A stretch of 64,000 bases of DNA from Ferribacterium limneticum (GCF_020510625.1 NZ_CP075191.1:4131501-4195500); one strand, 5' to 3'; positions 17,107 through 26,330 are shown, counted from the first letter of the stretch. Notes: generated by a model not told the origin, from the sequence alone. Made by a program: numbers and translations.

Positions 17107-18267
17107 TTACAGGCGCCAGCCCTGGTCGCCGCTGGCAAAACCGCACAAGTCGTTATCAATGCCACGACCGATGGCAATCACCTTGAACAGCTCGCCCATC
17201 TCATGGGGCATCAATAGCGTATTGACCGCCCCGGTTGCACGGATATAGGCCGGGGTGCCATTGGGAATGTCGGCCAGGCGATCCAGAATCCCGCAGTTGA
17301 GCAGAAACTGCCCCTGGTTCGTGTAGCCAAGCAAATCCAGCCCGGCCGCATGAGCCGCCGCAATCACCGCCGTGAAATCAACATGTACCGTAACGTCCTG
17401 CAGGCCCGGCAGGTAGAAGGGATCGGGATGGGCATGGTGGCGGTAATGGCACATCAGCGTGCCGCGACCGCGTTGCTGGTGATAGAACTCGCGACGGGGA
17501 AAACCGTAATCGATCAGTAACAGGGCGCCTTTTTCCAGGCGATGCCCCCATTCCGCGGCCCAGGCCCGGACGGCCAGACTGATTTCGCTCTCGAAGCCGG
17601 GGGGCAGACTGCATTGCGCGCCGATTTCCTCGGCTGCAGCGAGCAGGGCGCCCGTGGCCGGACGTTCGCTCCAAATGAAATGCCCGGCCGCGTCCATGGC
17701 CACACCACGATCGAAAATGCCATGCTCGCGCCAGGCGACAACATGCGCCGGCATTGCATCGAGCAACTCGTTGGCCACAACCACGCCCGAGAAAGCCTCG
17801 GGCAAACGATCCAGCCATTCGACCCGGCTCAGCAGATGCGGTGCGGCGTCGGCTATCGTCTGCTGCTGGCGCTGGCGCAGGTCGGCGGAGAGATCGAGAA
17901 TGAAATAGCGTTCGGGTAACTGCTTCGAGTGCTCAAGCGCCAGCAAGAGGTCTGCAGCCAGACGCCCGGAGCCGGCCCCCACCTCCAATACCACCGGCGC
18001 CGACTCGCTCATCACCTGAGCCACCTGGCGAGCCAGCGCCTGTCCGAACAGGGGGGTCATTTCCGGCGAAGTGACGAAATCTCCCGCCGCCCCAAACTTG
18101 CGCGCCCCGGCGGTGTAATAACCAAGGCCAGGCGCGTAGAGCACCAACTCCATGAAGCGGGCAAACGATATCCAGCCGCCCGACGCAGCAATTTCGTCCA
18201 CGATGGCCTGGTGCAAACGCTGGCTGTGGGCCAGGGCCTCCGGAGCGGGAATCGGCAGATTATTCAT
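17107..18267 (-). CDS. MidA/NDUFAF7-type SAM-dependent methyltransferase
   Basis: A 386-residue class I methyltransferase of the family that includes mitochondrial NDUFAF7/MidA, which methylates an arginine of the complex I NDUFS2 subunit. SAM motif I is VLEVGAGSGRLAADLL. The N-terminal region has WISFARFMELVLYAPGLGYY and KFGAAGDFVTSPEMTPLFG, both family hallmarks, and VVANELLDAMP is motif IV. The frame extends to 18339, but ATG at 18267 (MNNLPIPAPEAL) gives the expected N terminus. The target in bacteria is not established; the NDUFA9-like gene in the same window is a suggestive companion. Confidence 0.88.
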   Translation of the reverse strand: MNNLPIPAPEALAHSQRLHQAIVDEIAASGGWISFARFMELVLYAPGLGYYTAGARKFGAAGDFVTSPEMTPLFGQALARQVAQVMSESAPVVLEVGAGSGRLAADLLLALEHSKQLPERYFILDLSADLRQRQQQTIADAAPHLLSRVEWLDRLPEAFSGVVVANELLDAMPAHVVAWREHGIFDRGVAMDAAGHFIWSERPATGALLAAAEEIGAQCSLPPGFESEISLAVRAWAAEWGHRLEKGALLLIDYGFPRREFYHQQRGRGTLMCHYRHHAHPDPFYLPGLQDVTVHVDFTAVIAAAHAAGLDLLGYTNQGQFLLNCGILDRLADIPNGTPAYIRATGAVNTLLMPHEMGELFKVIAIGRGIDNDLCGFASGDQGWRL

Positions 18268-18362
18268 GGCAAGTTCAAAAAGTGTCAATTTTACGGCCAA
18301 GACAAGAATTTCGCCGCGCCCTATGCTATTTTTCCACATTGGCTCAAAGGAGGAGATCGAAC

Positions 18363-19505
18363 TTGCGCATCAAACAAATAACGAGCCGCAAGCCGGCCGG
18401 CCTGCCCGCCGCAGCCATTGCGCTACAAGGATTTGAGGCTGATTTGCTGCTGGTCTTTGGCAGCATCGATCATTTTTCCACGCCCGGCTTGAGCCAGTCC
18501 CTGCAAGAAATTTCGCCTCGTGCCATGCTTCTCGGCTGTTCGACCGCCGGAGAAATAACCCCCGATGGCGTCGATGATGGGACCTGCACCGTCACGGCAA
18601 TCGATTTCGAGCGCGGCCGACTGACTCAAGGCAGCACCAGCCTTAAAGGCATGGACGATTCATTTGCGGCCGGTGAGCGGGTGGGGCGACAAATTGCCGC
18701 CACCGATCTCAAGGCCGTGCTCGTCTTCGGCCCCGGCGTCAAAATCAACGGTAGCGCCCTGGTCAACGGTATCGCCAGCGCCATCGGCAGCGGCATCCCG
18801 ATTACCGGCGGCCTCGCCGGCGATGGCGGCGCCTTCAAGGAAACTTTCACGCTCGGCCCGGATGGGATCGCCGGCGACAAGGTAGTGGCGATTGGCCTTT
18901 GCGGCGACAACCTTCGCTTCGGCCATGGCTCTTTTGGCGGCTGGGAGCCTTTTGGCCCGGCCCGCAAGGTGACACGCTGCGAAGGCAACGTCCTGCATGA
19001 ACTGGACGGCGAGCCGGCTCTTGAAATCTACAAACGCTATCTGGGCGATCACGCCCGGAACCTGCCCGCCTCCGGACTGCTTTTCCCGTTTGCCATGCTG
19101 GGCGAGGATCACAACGCCATCGGCCTGATCCGGACCATTCTCGGCATCGACGAACAGACGGGCAGCCTGATCCTGGCCGGCGAAATCGATCCGGACGGCT
19201 ATCTCCGGCTGATGCATGCCAGTACCGAAAAGTTGGTCAACGGTGCCGAAGCCGCTGCCGAAGCGGCCGCAGCCATGCTGCAGTCGAATGGCGACACGCT
19301 GGCTATTCTGGTCAGTTGCGTCGGCCGCAAGCTGGTCATGGGTAATCGGGTAGATGAAGAGGTCGAGGCGGTTGGTGACGTTTTTGGTGACAAAGCGGTG
19401 CTCACCGGGTTTTATTCCTATGGCGAGATCAGCCCCTTCACGCCCGGCGCATCGTGCAAGCTGCACAACCAGACCATGACTATCACCTGCCTTGGCGAGG
19501 ATTAG
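18363..19505 (+). CDS. FIST-domain sensory protein
   Basis: A 380-residue protein made of FIST-N (about 20-215) and FIST-C (about 216-360) domains, thought to bind small ligands such as amino acids in signal transduction. Markers are AMLLGCSTAGEITPDG, GIPITGGLAGDGGAFKETF and VSCVGRKLVMGNRVDEEVEA. I place the start at TTG 18363 because an almost perfect Shine-Dalgarno AAAGGAGGAG lies 8 bases before it; no ATG offers that. The hybrid kinase gene begins 10 bases after the stop, so FIST probably supplies the input for that kinase. Confidence 0.86.
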   Translation: MRIKQITSRKPAGLPAAAIALQGFEADLLLVFGSIDHFSTPGLSQSLQEISPRAMLLGCSTAGEITPDGVDDGTCTVTAIDFERGRLTQGSTSLKGMDDSFAAGERVGRQIAATDLKAVLVFGPGVKINGSALVNGIASAIGSGIPITGGLAGDGGAFKETFTLGPDGIAGDKVVAIGLCGDNLRFGHGSFGGWEPFGPARKVTRCEGNVLHELDGEPALEIYKRYLGDHARNLPASGLLFPFAMLGEDHNAIGLIRTILGIDEQTGSLILAGEIDPDGYLRLMHASTEKLVNGAEAAAEAAAAMLQSNGDTLAILVSCVGRKLVMGNRVDEEVEAVGDVFGDKAVLTGFYSYGEISPFTPGASCKLHNQTMTITCLGED

Positions 19506-19515
19506 GCTAAAAGCC

Positions 19516-22266
19516 ATGCAGAAAACCCTCTTGCGGCAGCTCAAGCGCAGCATCGGCATCGCTAGTGAAGCCGAGCTGGCAGAGCTGCTTGCCTCGCTGA
19601 AGCTAGCCAGCACTTCGGCCGAACCTGCGCTGCGCGGGATGCTCGAGGGGTTTTCTGACCTGCTGACCCGGGTCGATGCCAGTTACGAGCAGTACGAGCG
19701 TGACCTTGAACTGCGCACGCGCAGCCTGGAAATTTCATCTGCCGAACTTTCCGCCGCTAACGAGAAACTGCGTCTCTCACTTGCCGGGCGGGAAAATGCC
19801 CTGCGCTCGCTGCGCAAGACCGTCCGAAACCTGCTGCCGGACACCGCCGAAGAGGCCGACATGCTGGCCGAAGAGGATATCGCAGCGCTTTCCAGACGCA
19901 TCGCCGAAATGGTCGCCGAGAGCGAACATGGTCGGCACGAACTAGCCAATCAGAAATTCGCCCTCGATCAGCACGCCATCGTCAGCATCACCGATACGGC
20001 CGGCACTATCCAGTACGCCAATGACCGCTTCTGCGACATCAGCGGTTATTCCCGTGAAGAACTGATCGGCCAGAACCACCGGATCGTCAATTCCGGCACC
20101 CATCCGGTCGAGTTGTTCCGAGACATGTGGCAAACCATTTCGCTGGGCAATGTCTGGCGTGGCGAAATCTGCAACCGGGCGCGCGATGGACACACTTACT
20201 GGGTCAACGCCACCATCGTCCCACTGCTCGATGCGCAGGGCGAGCCTGAACGGTACATCGCGATCCGCACCGAAATCACCGACCGCAAGCGCATGGAAGC
20301 GCAGTTGTCGGAACAATTGCACCTGGTCGAAGAACTGATCGAAAATATCCCGCTCCCGGTCTATCTGAAAGACACGGCCGGCCGCTATGTCAGGCTGAAC
20401 CGGGCTTTCGAGCTGTTCTTCCAGGTACGGCGCGAGTCCTTCATCGGACGCACCCTGCACGATCTGTTGCCGCCGGAAGATGCCCGACAGCATGCCGAAA
20501 TGGATGCCCAACTATTCGCCACCAAAGGCACACAAGTGTATGAAGCGCTGATCCATAGCCGGGATGGCAGCGCCCACGACACAATTTACCGCAAGGCCGT
20601 ATTGACGCGGCACGACGGCAGCGTCTCGGGATTGCTCGGCATCATTGTCGACATCACCGACCGGAAGCGGGCCGAGATTGAAGTTCTGCGCGCCAAGGAA
20701 GCGGCAGAAGCGGCCAGCCGGGCAAAGAGTGATTTTCTGGCCAACATGAGCCACGAAATCCGTACACCGATGAACGGCGTTATCGGCATGACGGATCTGG
20801 CCCTCGAAACTGCGTTGACGACGGAACAACGGGAATACCTGAACATCGCAAAATCCTCGGCTGAATCCTTGCTCACCGTCATCAATGACATTCTCGATTT
20901 TTCGAAGATTGAAGCCGGAAAGCTGCTGGTCGAAGACATTCCCTTCGATCTGCATCGCCTGATTGCCGATACGCTGAAACCGCTGGCGCTGCGTGCCCAC
21001 GAAAAAGATATCGAGATACTCAGCGAGGTGGTGCCGGATGTGCCGCGGTACGTCAGGGGCGACCCCAGCCGAATCCGGCAGGTACTGGTCAATCTGGTCG
21101 GCAACTCGATCAAATTCACCGGTCAGGGCGAGATTGTCCTGCAAGCCGAGCTGACGCAGCTTCAGGATGGCCACGCGGTCATCCACTTCTCGGTGCGCGA
21201 CACCGGCATTGGCATCTCTGCCGACAAGCAGGGGCTGATCTTCGATGCCTTTGCCCAGGAAGATTCCTCAACCACCCGGAAATATGGCGGCACCGGCCTG
21301 GGTCTGTCGATTTGCCGGCGCCTGGTCGAACTGATGGGCGGCACGATGTGGCTGCATAGCCAGCTTGGCGAGGGCAGCACCTTTCATTTCTCGGTGCAGC
21401 TGCAACTCTCGGAAAACACCATGCCGGCGATGATTCACCCCGTCGACCTGGCTGGCCGTCACATGCTGATCGTTGATGACAATGCTACCAACCGGCGCAT
21501 TCTCCGCGGCATGCTCGCTGCCATGCATGTCAGCTGCCGTGAAGCCGACTCCGGAGAGGTGGCGCTGGCGCTGATGCGAGAGAAAAACACGCAATTCGAC
21601 TGCATCCTGCTCGACGCCCAGATGCCCGGGATGGATGGCTATGAGCTGGCTCACCATCTGCACACCGAGCATCCCGATTTGCCGCCGATGTTGATGCTTT
21701 CCTCCGGCGCCCTGCGTGGCGATGCTCTGCGCTGCCAGGAAGCGGGAATCGCCGGTTTCTTTGCCAAGCCGATTTCGTCGGACGAACTGCTTGCCACCCT
21801 CGGCCGCCTGTTCGACCAGCGCCCAGATACGCCATCACCAGCAGCCAGTCCGTTACTGACACGCCACTCGCTGCGCGAAGCACAACGCGCCCTGAACATC
21901 CTGCTCGTCGAAGATCATCCGACCAACCAGAAACTGGCACTCGGTCTGCTCACCAAATGGGGCCATCAGGGTACCTTGGCCCAGAATGGGCAGGAAGCCA
22001 TCGACCTCCTGGCCAGCCAATCCTTCGACGTGATCCTGATGGACATGCAGATGCCCGTCATGGGAGGCATTGAAGCAACGCAGCGTATCCGGGCCAATGA
22101 GTCAGAAAAGCAATTGCCTCGCACGCCAATCATCGCGATGACTGCGGCTGCCATGCAGGATGACCGGGATGCCTGCCTGGCGGCCGGCATGGATGACTAT
22201 CTGGCAAAACCGATCAAGGTCAGGGAGTTGCAGGAAAAACTGCTGGCCTACACACAGATACCTTAG
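19516..22266 (+). CDS. Hybrid histidine kinase (coiled coil-PAS-PAS-HisKA-HATPase-REC-REC)
   Basis: A 916-residue cytoplasmic hybrid sensor kinase with no membrane helices. An N-terminal coiled coil (about 20-150) is followed by two PAS domains with a PAC motif (about 150-270 and 275-395). HisKA has SDFLANMSHEIRTPMNGV with phosphorylated H413, and the ATPase shows VLVNLVGNSIKFT and GGTGLGLSI. Two receiver domains follow, with D700 (LLDAQMPGMDG) and D843 (LMDMQMPVMGG). There is no HPt domain, so a separate phosphotransfer protein is needed. ATG 19516 is preferred over TTG 19492. Adjacency to the FIST gene suggests a two-protein sensory unit. Confidence 0.92.
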   Translation: MQKTLLRQLKRSIGIASEAELAELLASLKLASTSAEPALRGMLEGFSDLLTRVDASYEQYERDLELRTRSLEISSAELSAANEKLRLSLAGRENALRSLRKTVRNLLPDTAEEADMLAEEDIAALSRRIAEMVAESEHGRHELANQKFALDQHAIVSITDTAGTIQYANDRFCDISGYSREELIGQNHRIVNSGTHPVELFRDMWQTISLGNVWRGEICNRARDGHTYWVNATIVPLLDAQGEPERYIAIRTEITDRKRMEAQLSEQLHLVEELIENIPLPVYLKDTAGRYVRLNRAFELFFQVRRESFIGRTLHDLLPPEDARQHAEMDAQLFATKGTQVYEALIHSRDGSAHDTIYRKAVLTRHDGSVSGLLGIIVDITDRKRAEIEVLRAKEAAEAASRAKSDFLANMSHEIRTPMNGVIGMTDLALETALTTEQREYLNIAKSSAESLLTVINDILDFSKIEAGKLLVEDIPFDLHRLIADTLKPLALRAHEKDIEILSEVVPDVPRYVRGDPSRIRQVLVNLVGNSIKFTGQGEIVLQAELTQLQDGHAVIHFSVRDTGIGISADKQGLIFDAFAQEDSSTTRKYGGTGLGLSICRRLVELMGGTMWLHSQLGEGSTFHFSVQLQLSENTMPAMIHPVDLAGRHMLIVDDNATNRRILRGMLAAMHVSCREADSGEVALALMREKNTQFDCILLDAQMPGMDGYELAHHLHTEHPDLPPMLMLSSGALRGDALRCQEAGIAGFFAKPISSDELLATLGRLFDQRPDTPSPAASPLLTRHSLREAQRALNILLVEDHPTNQKLALGLLTKWGHQGTLAQNGQEAIDLLASQSFDVILMDMQMPVMGGIEATQRIRANESEKQLPRTPIIAMTAAAMQDDRDACLAAGMDDYLAKPIKVRELQEKLLAYTQIP

Positions 22267-22368
22267 CGAGCACGAAAATACTCAGCTTGAACAGGGGCAC
22301 AAGGTAAACTTGCCATTTTTTCCGGGCGGCCTTTCAGCGCCCGCACCAGACTTCTTTCCATTGGCACC

Positions 22369-23232
22369 ATGACTAACTCGAACACCCTGCAAAAACTGCG
22401 CAAATATCTTGAAGGCCGGACCGGCAAAGCGATCATGGACTACAACATGATCGAAGATGGCGATACCGTTCTCGTCTGCGTTTCCGGCGGCAAGGATTCC
22501 TACACGCTACTCGCCATGCTGATGGCCTTGCAGCAGCGGGCACCGGTCAAATTCCGCCTGATCGCGATGAATCTCGACCAGAAGCAGCCAGGATTTCCCG
22601 CCGATATCTTGCCAGCCTACTTCGAGTCGATCGGCATCGAATACCGCATCGTCGAGGCCGACACCTATTCCGTGGTCAAGGAAAAGATCCCAGAAGGCAA
22701 GACCACCTGTTCGCTCTGTTCACGACTGCGCCGCGGCATCATCTACCGTACGGCGAAGGAACTGGGGGCCAACAAGATCGCGCTGGGACACCATCGCGAC
22801 GACATGGTGCACACCCTTTTCCTGAACCTGCTGTTCGGCGGGAAAATCAAGGCCATGCCCCCGAAACTGGTGACCGATGACAAGTCGCATGTCGTCATCC
22901 GCCCGCTCGCCTATTGTGCGGAAGCGGATATTGCAAAATTTGCCCGCGGCATGGAGTTTCCGATCATCCCGTGCAACCTCTGCGGCTCTCAGGACAACAT
23001 GCAGCGTCAGAAAATCCGGGAGATGATGCAGGAATGGGATAAACGCTACCCCGGTCGCACAGAATCCGTGTTCACCGCGATGCAGAACGTTGTGCCCTCC
23101 CATCTCGCCGATGCCGATTTATTCGATTTTCGGGGCCTGACGCTGGATACGCCGGTCGACGAAGGCGATATCGCCTTCGATGCGCCGGAGATGCCGATCA
23201 GCGGCATGATTCCGATAAGCCAGAACGCATAA
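22369..23232 (+). CDS. ttcA: tRNA 2-thiocytidine biosynthesis protein TtcA
   Basis: A 287-residue Fe-S cluster-dependent enzyme that thiolates cytidine 32 of certain tRNAs. The PP-loop SGGKDS (residues 39-44) binds ATP; two CXXC pairs, in TTCSLCSRLRR and IIPCNLCGSQ, provide the cluster cysteines; GHHRDDMVHTLFLNL is the third conserved block. Length is normal. A 102-base spacer separates it from the kinase gene, so it probably has its own promoter. Confidence 0.95.
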   Translation: MTNSNTLQKLRKYLEGRTGKAIMDYNMIEDGDTVLVCVSGGKDSYTLLAMLMALQQRAPVKFRLIAMNLDQKQPGFPADILPAYFESIGIEYRIVEADTYSVVKEKIPEGKTTCSLCSRLRRGIIYRTAKELGANKIALGHHRDDMVHTLFLNLLFGGKIKAMPPKLVTDDKSHVVIRPLAYCAEADIAKFARGMEFPIIPCNLCGSQDNMQRQKIREMMQEWDKRYPGRTESVFTAMQNVVPSHLADADLFDFRGLTLDTPVDEGDIAFDAPEMPISGMIPISQNA

Positions 23233-23309
23233 TGCGCTTCATGAGCGACTCATCATATAATAAAAGTTCGATACAATCTTAAATCTCCAAATCAGGTTGC
23301 CGGCAGCCC

Positions 23310-24209
23310 ATGAGCTCCACCCAACGCAAATTGATCGTCATGTTCGCCGACGTCTCCGGCAGCACTGCTTTATTCGAGCGGCTGGGCGACAAGGAGGCAA
23401 TGCACGCAGTGGAGCGTTGCCTGAAGCGCATGAAGCGCTCGATCGATGGTTACAAAGGCAGAACCATCCAGATCGTCGGTGACGAGTTGCTGGCCGCCTT
23501 TGAATCGGCCGAAGAAGCCTGCCAGGCAGCGATCGACATGCAGCAGCGCATTGCGGACCTGCCGCCGGTTTCCGGACTCAAGCTGACCATCCGCATCGGC
23601 TTGCACAGCGGTTTGGTCACCGAAAGTGGCGAAAAACTGAATGGTCCCGCTGTAGCTACGGCAGCACGAATCGCCGGCATTGCCCGTCGTGACCAGATTT
23701 TGTGTAGTTCGGTTTTGGTCGATGAACTCCCGCAGCCGGGCGTCATTACCACCGATGCCATGCCGGATCTGGGTACCGTCAACGAAAATACAATCGCGCT
23801 CCCGTTATTCCAGATTCACTGGCCCAGCTACCAAGGTGGCGGCTCCTACCCGCACTCCACTTTTGGGCCAAGCAGCCTGTTGCCGGTCGAACGCCTGTGC
23901 GTCCGCCATCATGGCAAGGCTTTCCTGGTCGATGAAAAAACACCGGTGCTGACCATTGGCCGTGACCTCAACTGCAAACTGATCGTTGATGACCGCAAAG
24001 CCTCGCGCCAGCATGCCCGCATTGAAAGGCGGGGTGATGGCTTTTACCTGGTCGACTCAAGCACGAATGGCACTTTCATCGCCCTATCAGGCCGTCAGGA
24101 AGTGATGGTCCGCCGTCACGAGCTGCAGCTGGATGGCAGGGGCCGCATCAGTTTCGGAAACTCGGGCAACGACCCGGCCGCCGAGATCGCCGAGTTCGAG
24201 CAGCTGTAA
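23310..24209 (+). CDS. Class III nucleotide cyclase-like domain fused to FHA
   Basis: A 299-residue protein. Residues 5-160 are a class III adenylate/guanylate cyclase homology domain: the first metal Asp is in VMFADVSGSTA (D14) and the second in IVGDELLAAF (D58). By eye, the usual substrate-selecting Lys three residues before the GD is Gln (Q54), and the transition-state Asn of the VN-x-AAR motif is Ala (A116) while R120 is kept, so activity may be reduced or altered. Residues 210-285 form an FHA domain (LTIGRDLNCKLIVDDRKASR, STNGTF) that binds phosphothreonine. A TATAAT hexamer at 23256-23261 lies in the upstream spacer. It is likely a link between Ser/Thr phosphorylation and nucleotide signalling. 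Confidence 0.88.
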   Translation: MSSTQRKLIVMFADVSGSTALFERLGDKEAMHAVERCLKRMKRSIDGYKGRTIQIVGDELLAAFESAEEACQAAIDMQQRIADLPPVSGLKLTIRIGLHSGLVTESGEKLNGPAVATAARIAGIARRDQILCSSVLVDELPQPGVITTDAMPDLGTVNENTIALPLFQIHWPSYQGGGSYPHSTFGPSSLLPVERLCVRHHGKAFLVDEKTPVLTIGRDLNCKLIVDDRKASRQHARIERRGDGFYLVDSSTNGTFIALSGRQEVMVRRHELQLDGRGRISFGNSGNDPAAEIAEFEQL

Positions 24210-24215
24210 ACGGAA

Positions 24216-24239
24216 TTCGGCCATCCGCAGATGGCCGAA
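24216..24239. terminator. Hairpin between convergent genes, possible bidirectional terminator
   Basis: A perfect 10-base stem TTCGGCCATC/GATGGCCGAA with a 4-base loop lies between the stop of the cyclase-FHA gene and the end of the PsiF-type gene. The T tract is poor on both sides, so intrinsic termination is plausible but not certain. Confidence 0.5.
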
Positions 24240-24258
24240 ACGACTCAATCCAGGTGGA

Positions 24259-24513
24259 TTACTTGGCGGCAGCGTCAGCCGTGCACTTCTTCATGAAGCT
24301 GTTCTTGGCAGCGCCGGCCAGCTTCTTTTCCTTGGCGGTGGCGGCACAGGCAGCGTTTTCCGCTGGTGCTGCATCAGCCGTACACTTCTTCATGAAGCTG
24401 TTCTTGGCTGCACCAGCCAGTTTCTTCTCGGCTGCACGGGCAGCGCAATCGTCAGCGGCGTAAACGGCGGTGGCAGAGAATGTGACGAGCAGCAGAGCGA
24501 TCAGTTTCTTCAT
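24259..24513 (-). CDS. Secreted PsiF-repeat protein
   Basis: An 84-residue protein with a signal peptide (MKKLIALLLVTFSATAVYA) and two tandem PsiF-type repeats of about 22 residues, each reading EKKLAGAAKNSFMKKCTADA with paired cysteines. The E. coli relative PsiF is phosphate-starvation inducible; the biochemical role is unknown. The two repeats are nearly identical in DNA as well, which suggests a recent duplication. ATG at 24513 is used; the longer frame to 24561 would spoil the signal peptide. It lies 48 bases downstream of hprK on the same strand. Confidence 0.82.
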   Translation of the reverse strand: MKKLIALLLVTFSATAVYAADDCAARAAEKKLAGAAKNSFMKKCTADAAPAENAACAATAKEKKLAGAAKNSFMKKCTADAAAK

Positions 24514-24561
24514 TGAATGTCCCCTTGGTTGAATGAAATACGCCAACGTACTATCAGCCAT

Positions 24562-25497
24562 TCATGCATCATCGTCAAGCATCATGCGCTGCTGACGATC
24601 CATGAAATCCTGGAGGCTATCGATGCCGCGCAACTGTAGGATGGTATTGCGGACAGCAGCCTCCAGCAGTACCGCCAGGTTCCGCCCGGCAGCCACCGGA
24701 ATGACGACTTTGCGGACCGGAACGCCCAGCACTTCCTGCGTTTGGGCATCGAGCGGCAGCCTTGGCGCATCCGCCGCCGTCGCGGTTTTCTGCAAATGCA
24801 CGATCAACTTGAGCTTCATTTTCCGGCGTGATGCAGTCTCACCGAAAATGGTCCGGATATTGAGCAAACCGAGGCCACGCACTTCAAGAAAATCGCGCAG
24901 CATTCCCGGGCAGCGACCTTCGATGGTCGTCGGCGCAATCCGGGCCATCTCGACCACATCATCGGCCACCAGGCCGTGGCCCCGCGAGATCAGCTCCAGT
25001 GCGAGTTCGGACTTGCCGACCCCCGAATCACCGGTGATCAGCACACCCATGCCAAGAACGTCCATGAAGACGCCGTGCAGGCTGACCGTATCGGCGAGAC
25101 GCGCCGAAAGGTAGATTCGCAGCAGGTCAATTACGGCCGAACAGGGTTTTGGCGAGAAGATCAGGGGCGTCGAAGACTGCAGGCAGGTTTCCTCCACCAG
25201 GGGAGGTGGCGTCAGCCCATCGGCGACAATGACGGCCGGTGGCTGCGCGCCGAGCAAGTCGGAGAGCATCTGGGCAAACCGGCGCTCGCCAATGCGCATC
25301 GCCCATTCATACTCTGCCAAGCCAAGGACCTGCAGGCGTTCGGGGTGAATGATGTTGATATGGCCGACCAGATCAGCACCGTAGTTGTTTGACCCCTTGA
25401 TTTCGATTCGGCGGTCGGACTGTTGGCCGATATGCCAGTTCAGCAGCAGCTTGTCGCGATTGTCCTCATAGAGCTGAACAAGGTTGACGTGGCGCAC
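24562..25497 (-). CDS. hprK: HPr kinase/phosphorylase
   Basis: A 311-residue bifunctional enzyme that phosphorylates and dephosphorylates a serine of the PTS protein HPr. The P-loop GDSGVGKS is at residues 156-163, and the HprK signature EVRGLGLLNIRTIFGE lies downstream. In Betaproteobacteria it sits, as here, after rpoN-hpf-ptsN and takes part in the nitrogen-related PTS rather than sugar uptake. It is 9 bases after ptsN. rapZ and the HPr gene that often follow are not present in this window. Confidence 0.95.
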   Translation of the reverse strand: MRHVNLVQLYEDNRDKLLLNWHIGQQSDRRIEIKGSNNYGADLVGHINIIHPERLQVLGLAEYEWAMRIGERRFAQMLSDLLGAQPPAVIVADGLTPPPLVEETCLQSSTPLIFSPKPCSAVIDLLRIYLSARLADTVSLHGVFMDVLGMGVLITGDSGVGKSELALELISRGHGLVADDVVEMARIAPTTIEGRCPGMLRDFLEVRGLGLLNIRTIFGETASRRKMKLKLIVHLQKTATAADAPRLPLDAQTQEVLGVPVRKVVIPVAAGRNLAVLLEAAVRNTILQLRGIDSLQDFMDRQQRMMLDDDA

Positions 25498-25506
25498 GAA
25501 CGTGGC

Positions 25507-25953
25507 TCAGGCCTGGAAAAGTGTTACGACGGCCGCGGGATCAGAGGCAGCCTGCAGTTTTTCACGGAAGGCACGATCGGAAAAACGCTGGGCCAGTTCC
25601 GAGAGAATCTGCAGGTGTTCTTCGGTAGCCTGCTCGGGAACGAGCAGCACAAAAAGAAGATCGACCGGGCGGCCATCGGGTGAATCAAATGGCACCGGGT
25701 TCGCCAGGCGCATAAAGGCGCCGACAGCCTGTTTGAGGCCTTTGATCCGGCCATGGGGAATGGCAACCCCCTGACCCAGCCCGGTAGAGCCCAGTTTTTC
25801 ACGTGCGAAAAGGCTGTCAAATATGATTGAGCGCGCCAATCCGAGTCGGGTTTCGAAAAGCATGCCAGCCTGTTCGAAAACCCGTTTTTTGCTGCCCGCT
25901 TCAAGATTGAGCAATACCTGATCAGCGGTCAGAAGATTGATAAGAGGGTTCAT
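25507..25953 (-). CDS. ptsN: Nitrogen-regulatory PTS enzyme IIA (EIIA-Ntr)
   Basis: A 148-residue EIIA of the fructose/Ntr superfamily. The phosphorylated His is H67 in GVAIPHGRIKGL, and VDLLFVLLVPEQATEEHLQILSEL is the conserved second half. It is a regulator: phosphorylation state controls potassium transport, sigma-54 genes and stringent factors in other Proteobacteria. The gene position between hpf and hprK is the classical rpoN-operon arrangement. Confidence 0.95.
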   Translation of the reverse strand: MNPLINLLTADQVLLNLEAGSKKRVFEQAGMLFETRLGLARSIIFDSLFAREKLGSTGLGQGVAIPHGRIKGLKQAVGAFMRLANPVPFDSPDGRPVDLLFVLLVPEQATEEHLQILSELAQRFSDRAFREKLQAASDPAAVVTLFQA

Positions 25954-26003
25954 AGGGGTGGGTAGTAAAGCGAGGCCGCAGCAGTGCTGCGGCCGGTCGG
26001 CGC

Positions 26004-26330
26004 TTATTCGTCAGCGGCAATCAGTCCGGGCTTGTCACCGCGATGGTGATCCTGAACCTTTTGCTTGTATTTCTGAACCTGACGGTCCAGCTTGTCGAAC
26101 AGAGCATCGATGGCGGCGTAAAGGTCGTCACCGGATTCTTCGGCATGCATGTCCTTGCCAGGCACGTGCACAGTCACTTCCGCTTTCTGCTTCAGCTTTT
26201 CGACGGACAGAACGACGTTAACGCCGGTTACCTTGTCGAAATGACGGATCACGGGATCCAGCTTGTTCTCGACGTATTCGCGCAGGGCGGGGGTAACTTC
26301 GATATGGTGACCACTAATCTGCAGATTCAC
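26004..26330 (-). CDS. hpf: Ribosome hibernation-promoting factor (short form)
   Basis: A 108-residue short HPF that binds the 30S decoding region and helps ribosomes dimerise in stationary phase. MNLQISGHHIEVTPALREYV at the start and DDLYAAIDALFDKLDRQVQKYK in the second helix are typical. It lacks the long-HPF dimerisation domain. It lies 15 bases after rpoN and is co-transcribed with it. Confidence 0.95.
   Translation of the reverse strand: MNLQISGHHIEVTPALREYVENKLDPVIRHFDKVTGVNVVLSVEKLKQKAEVTVHVPGKDMHAEESGDDLYAAIDALFDKLDRQVQKYKQKVQDHHRGDKPGLIAADE

Noticed and set aside
23256..23277. TATAAT and TACAAT hexamers upstream of the cyclase-FHA gene as a promoter
   Set aside because: No acceptable -35 hexamer at 16-18 bases, so I mention it in the gene entry only.
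25793..25812. TTTTCACGTGCGAAAA as a third parS-like site in ptsN
   Set aside because: It has an extra base after CACGTG and lacks GAAAC, so it does not match the GTTNCACGTGAAAC core.
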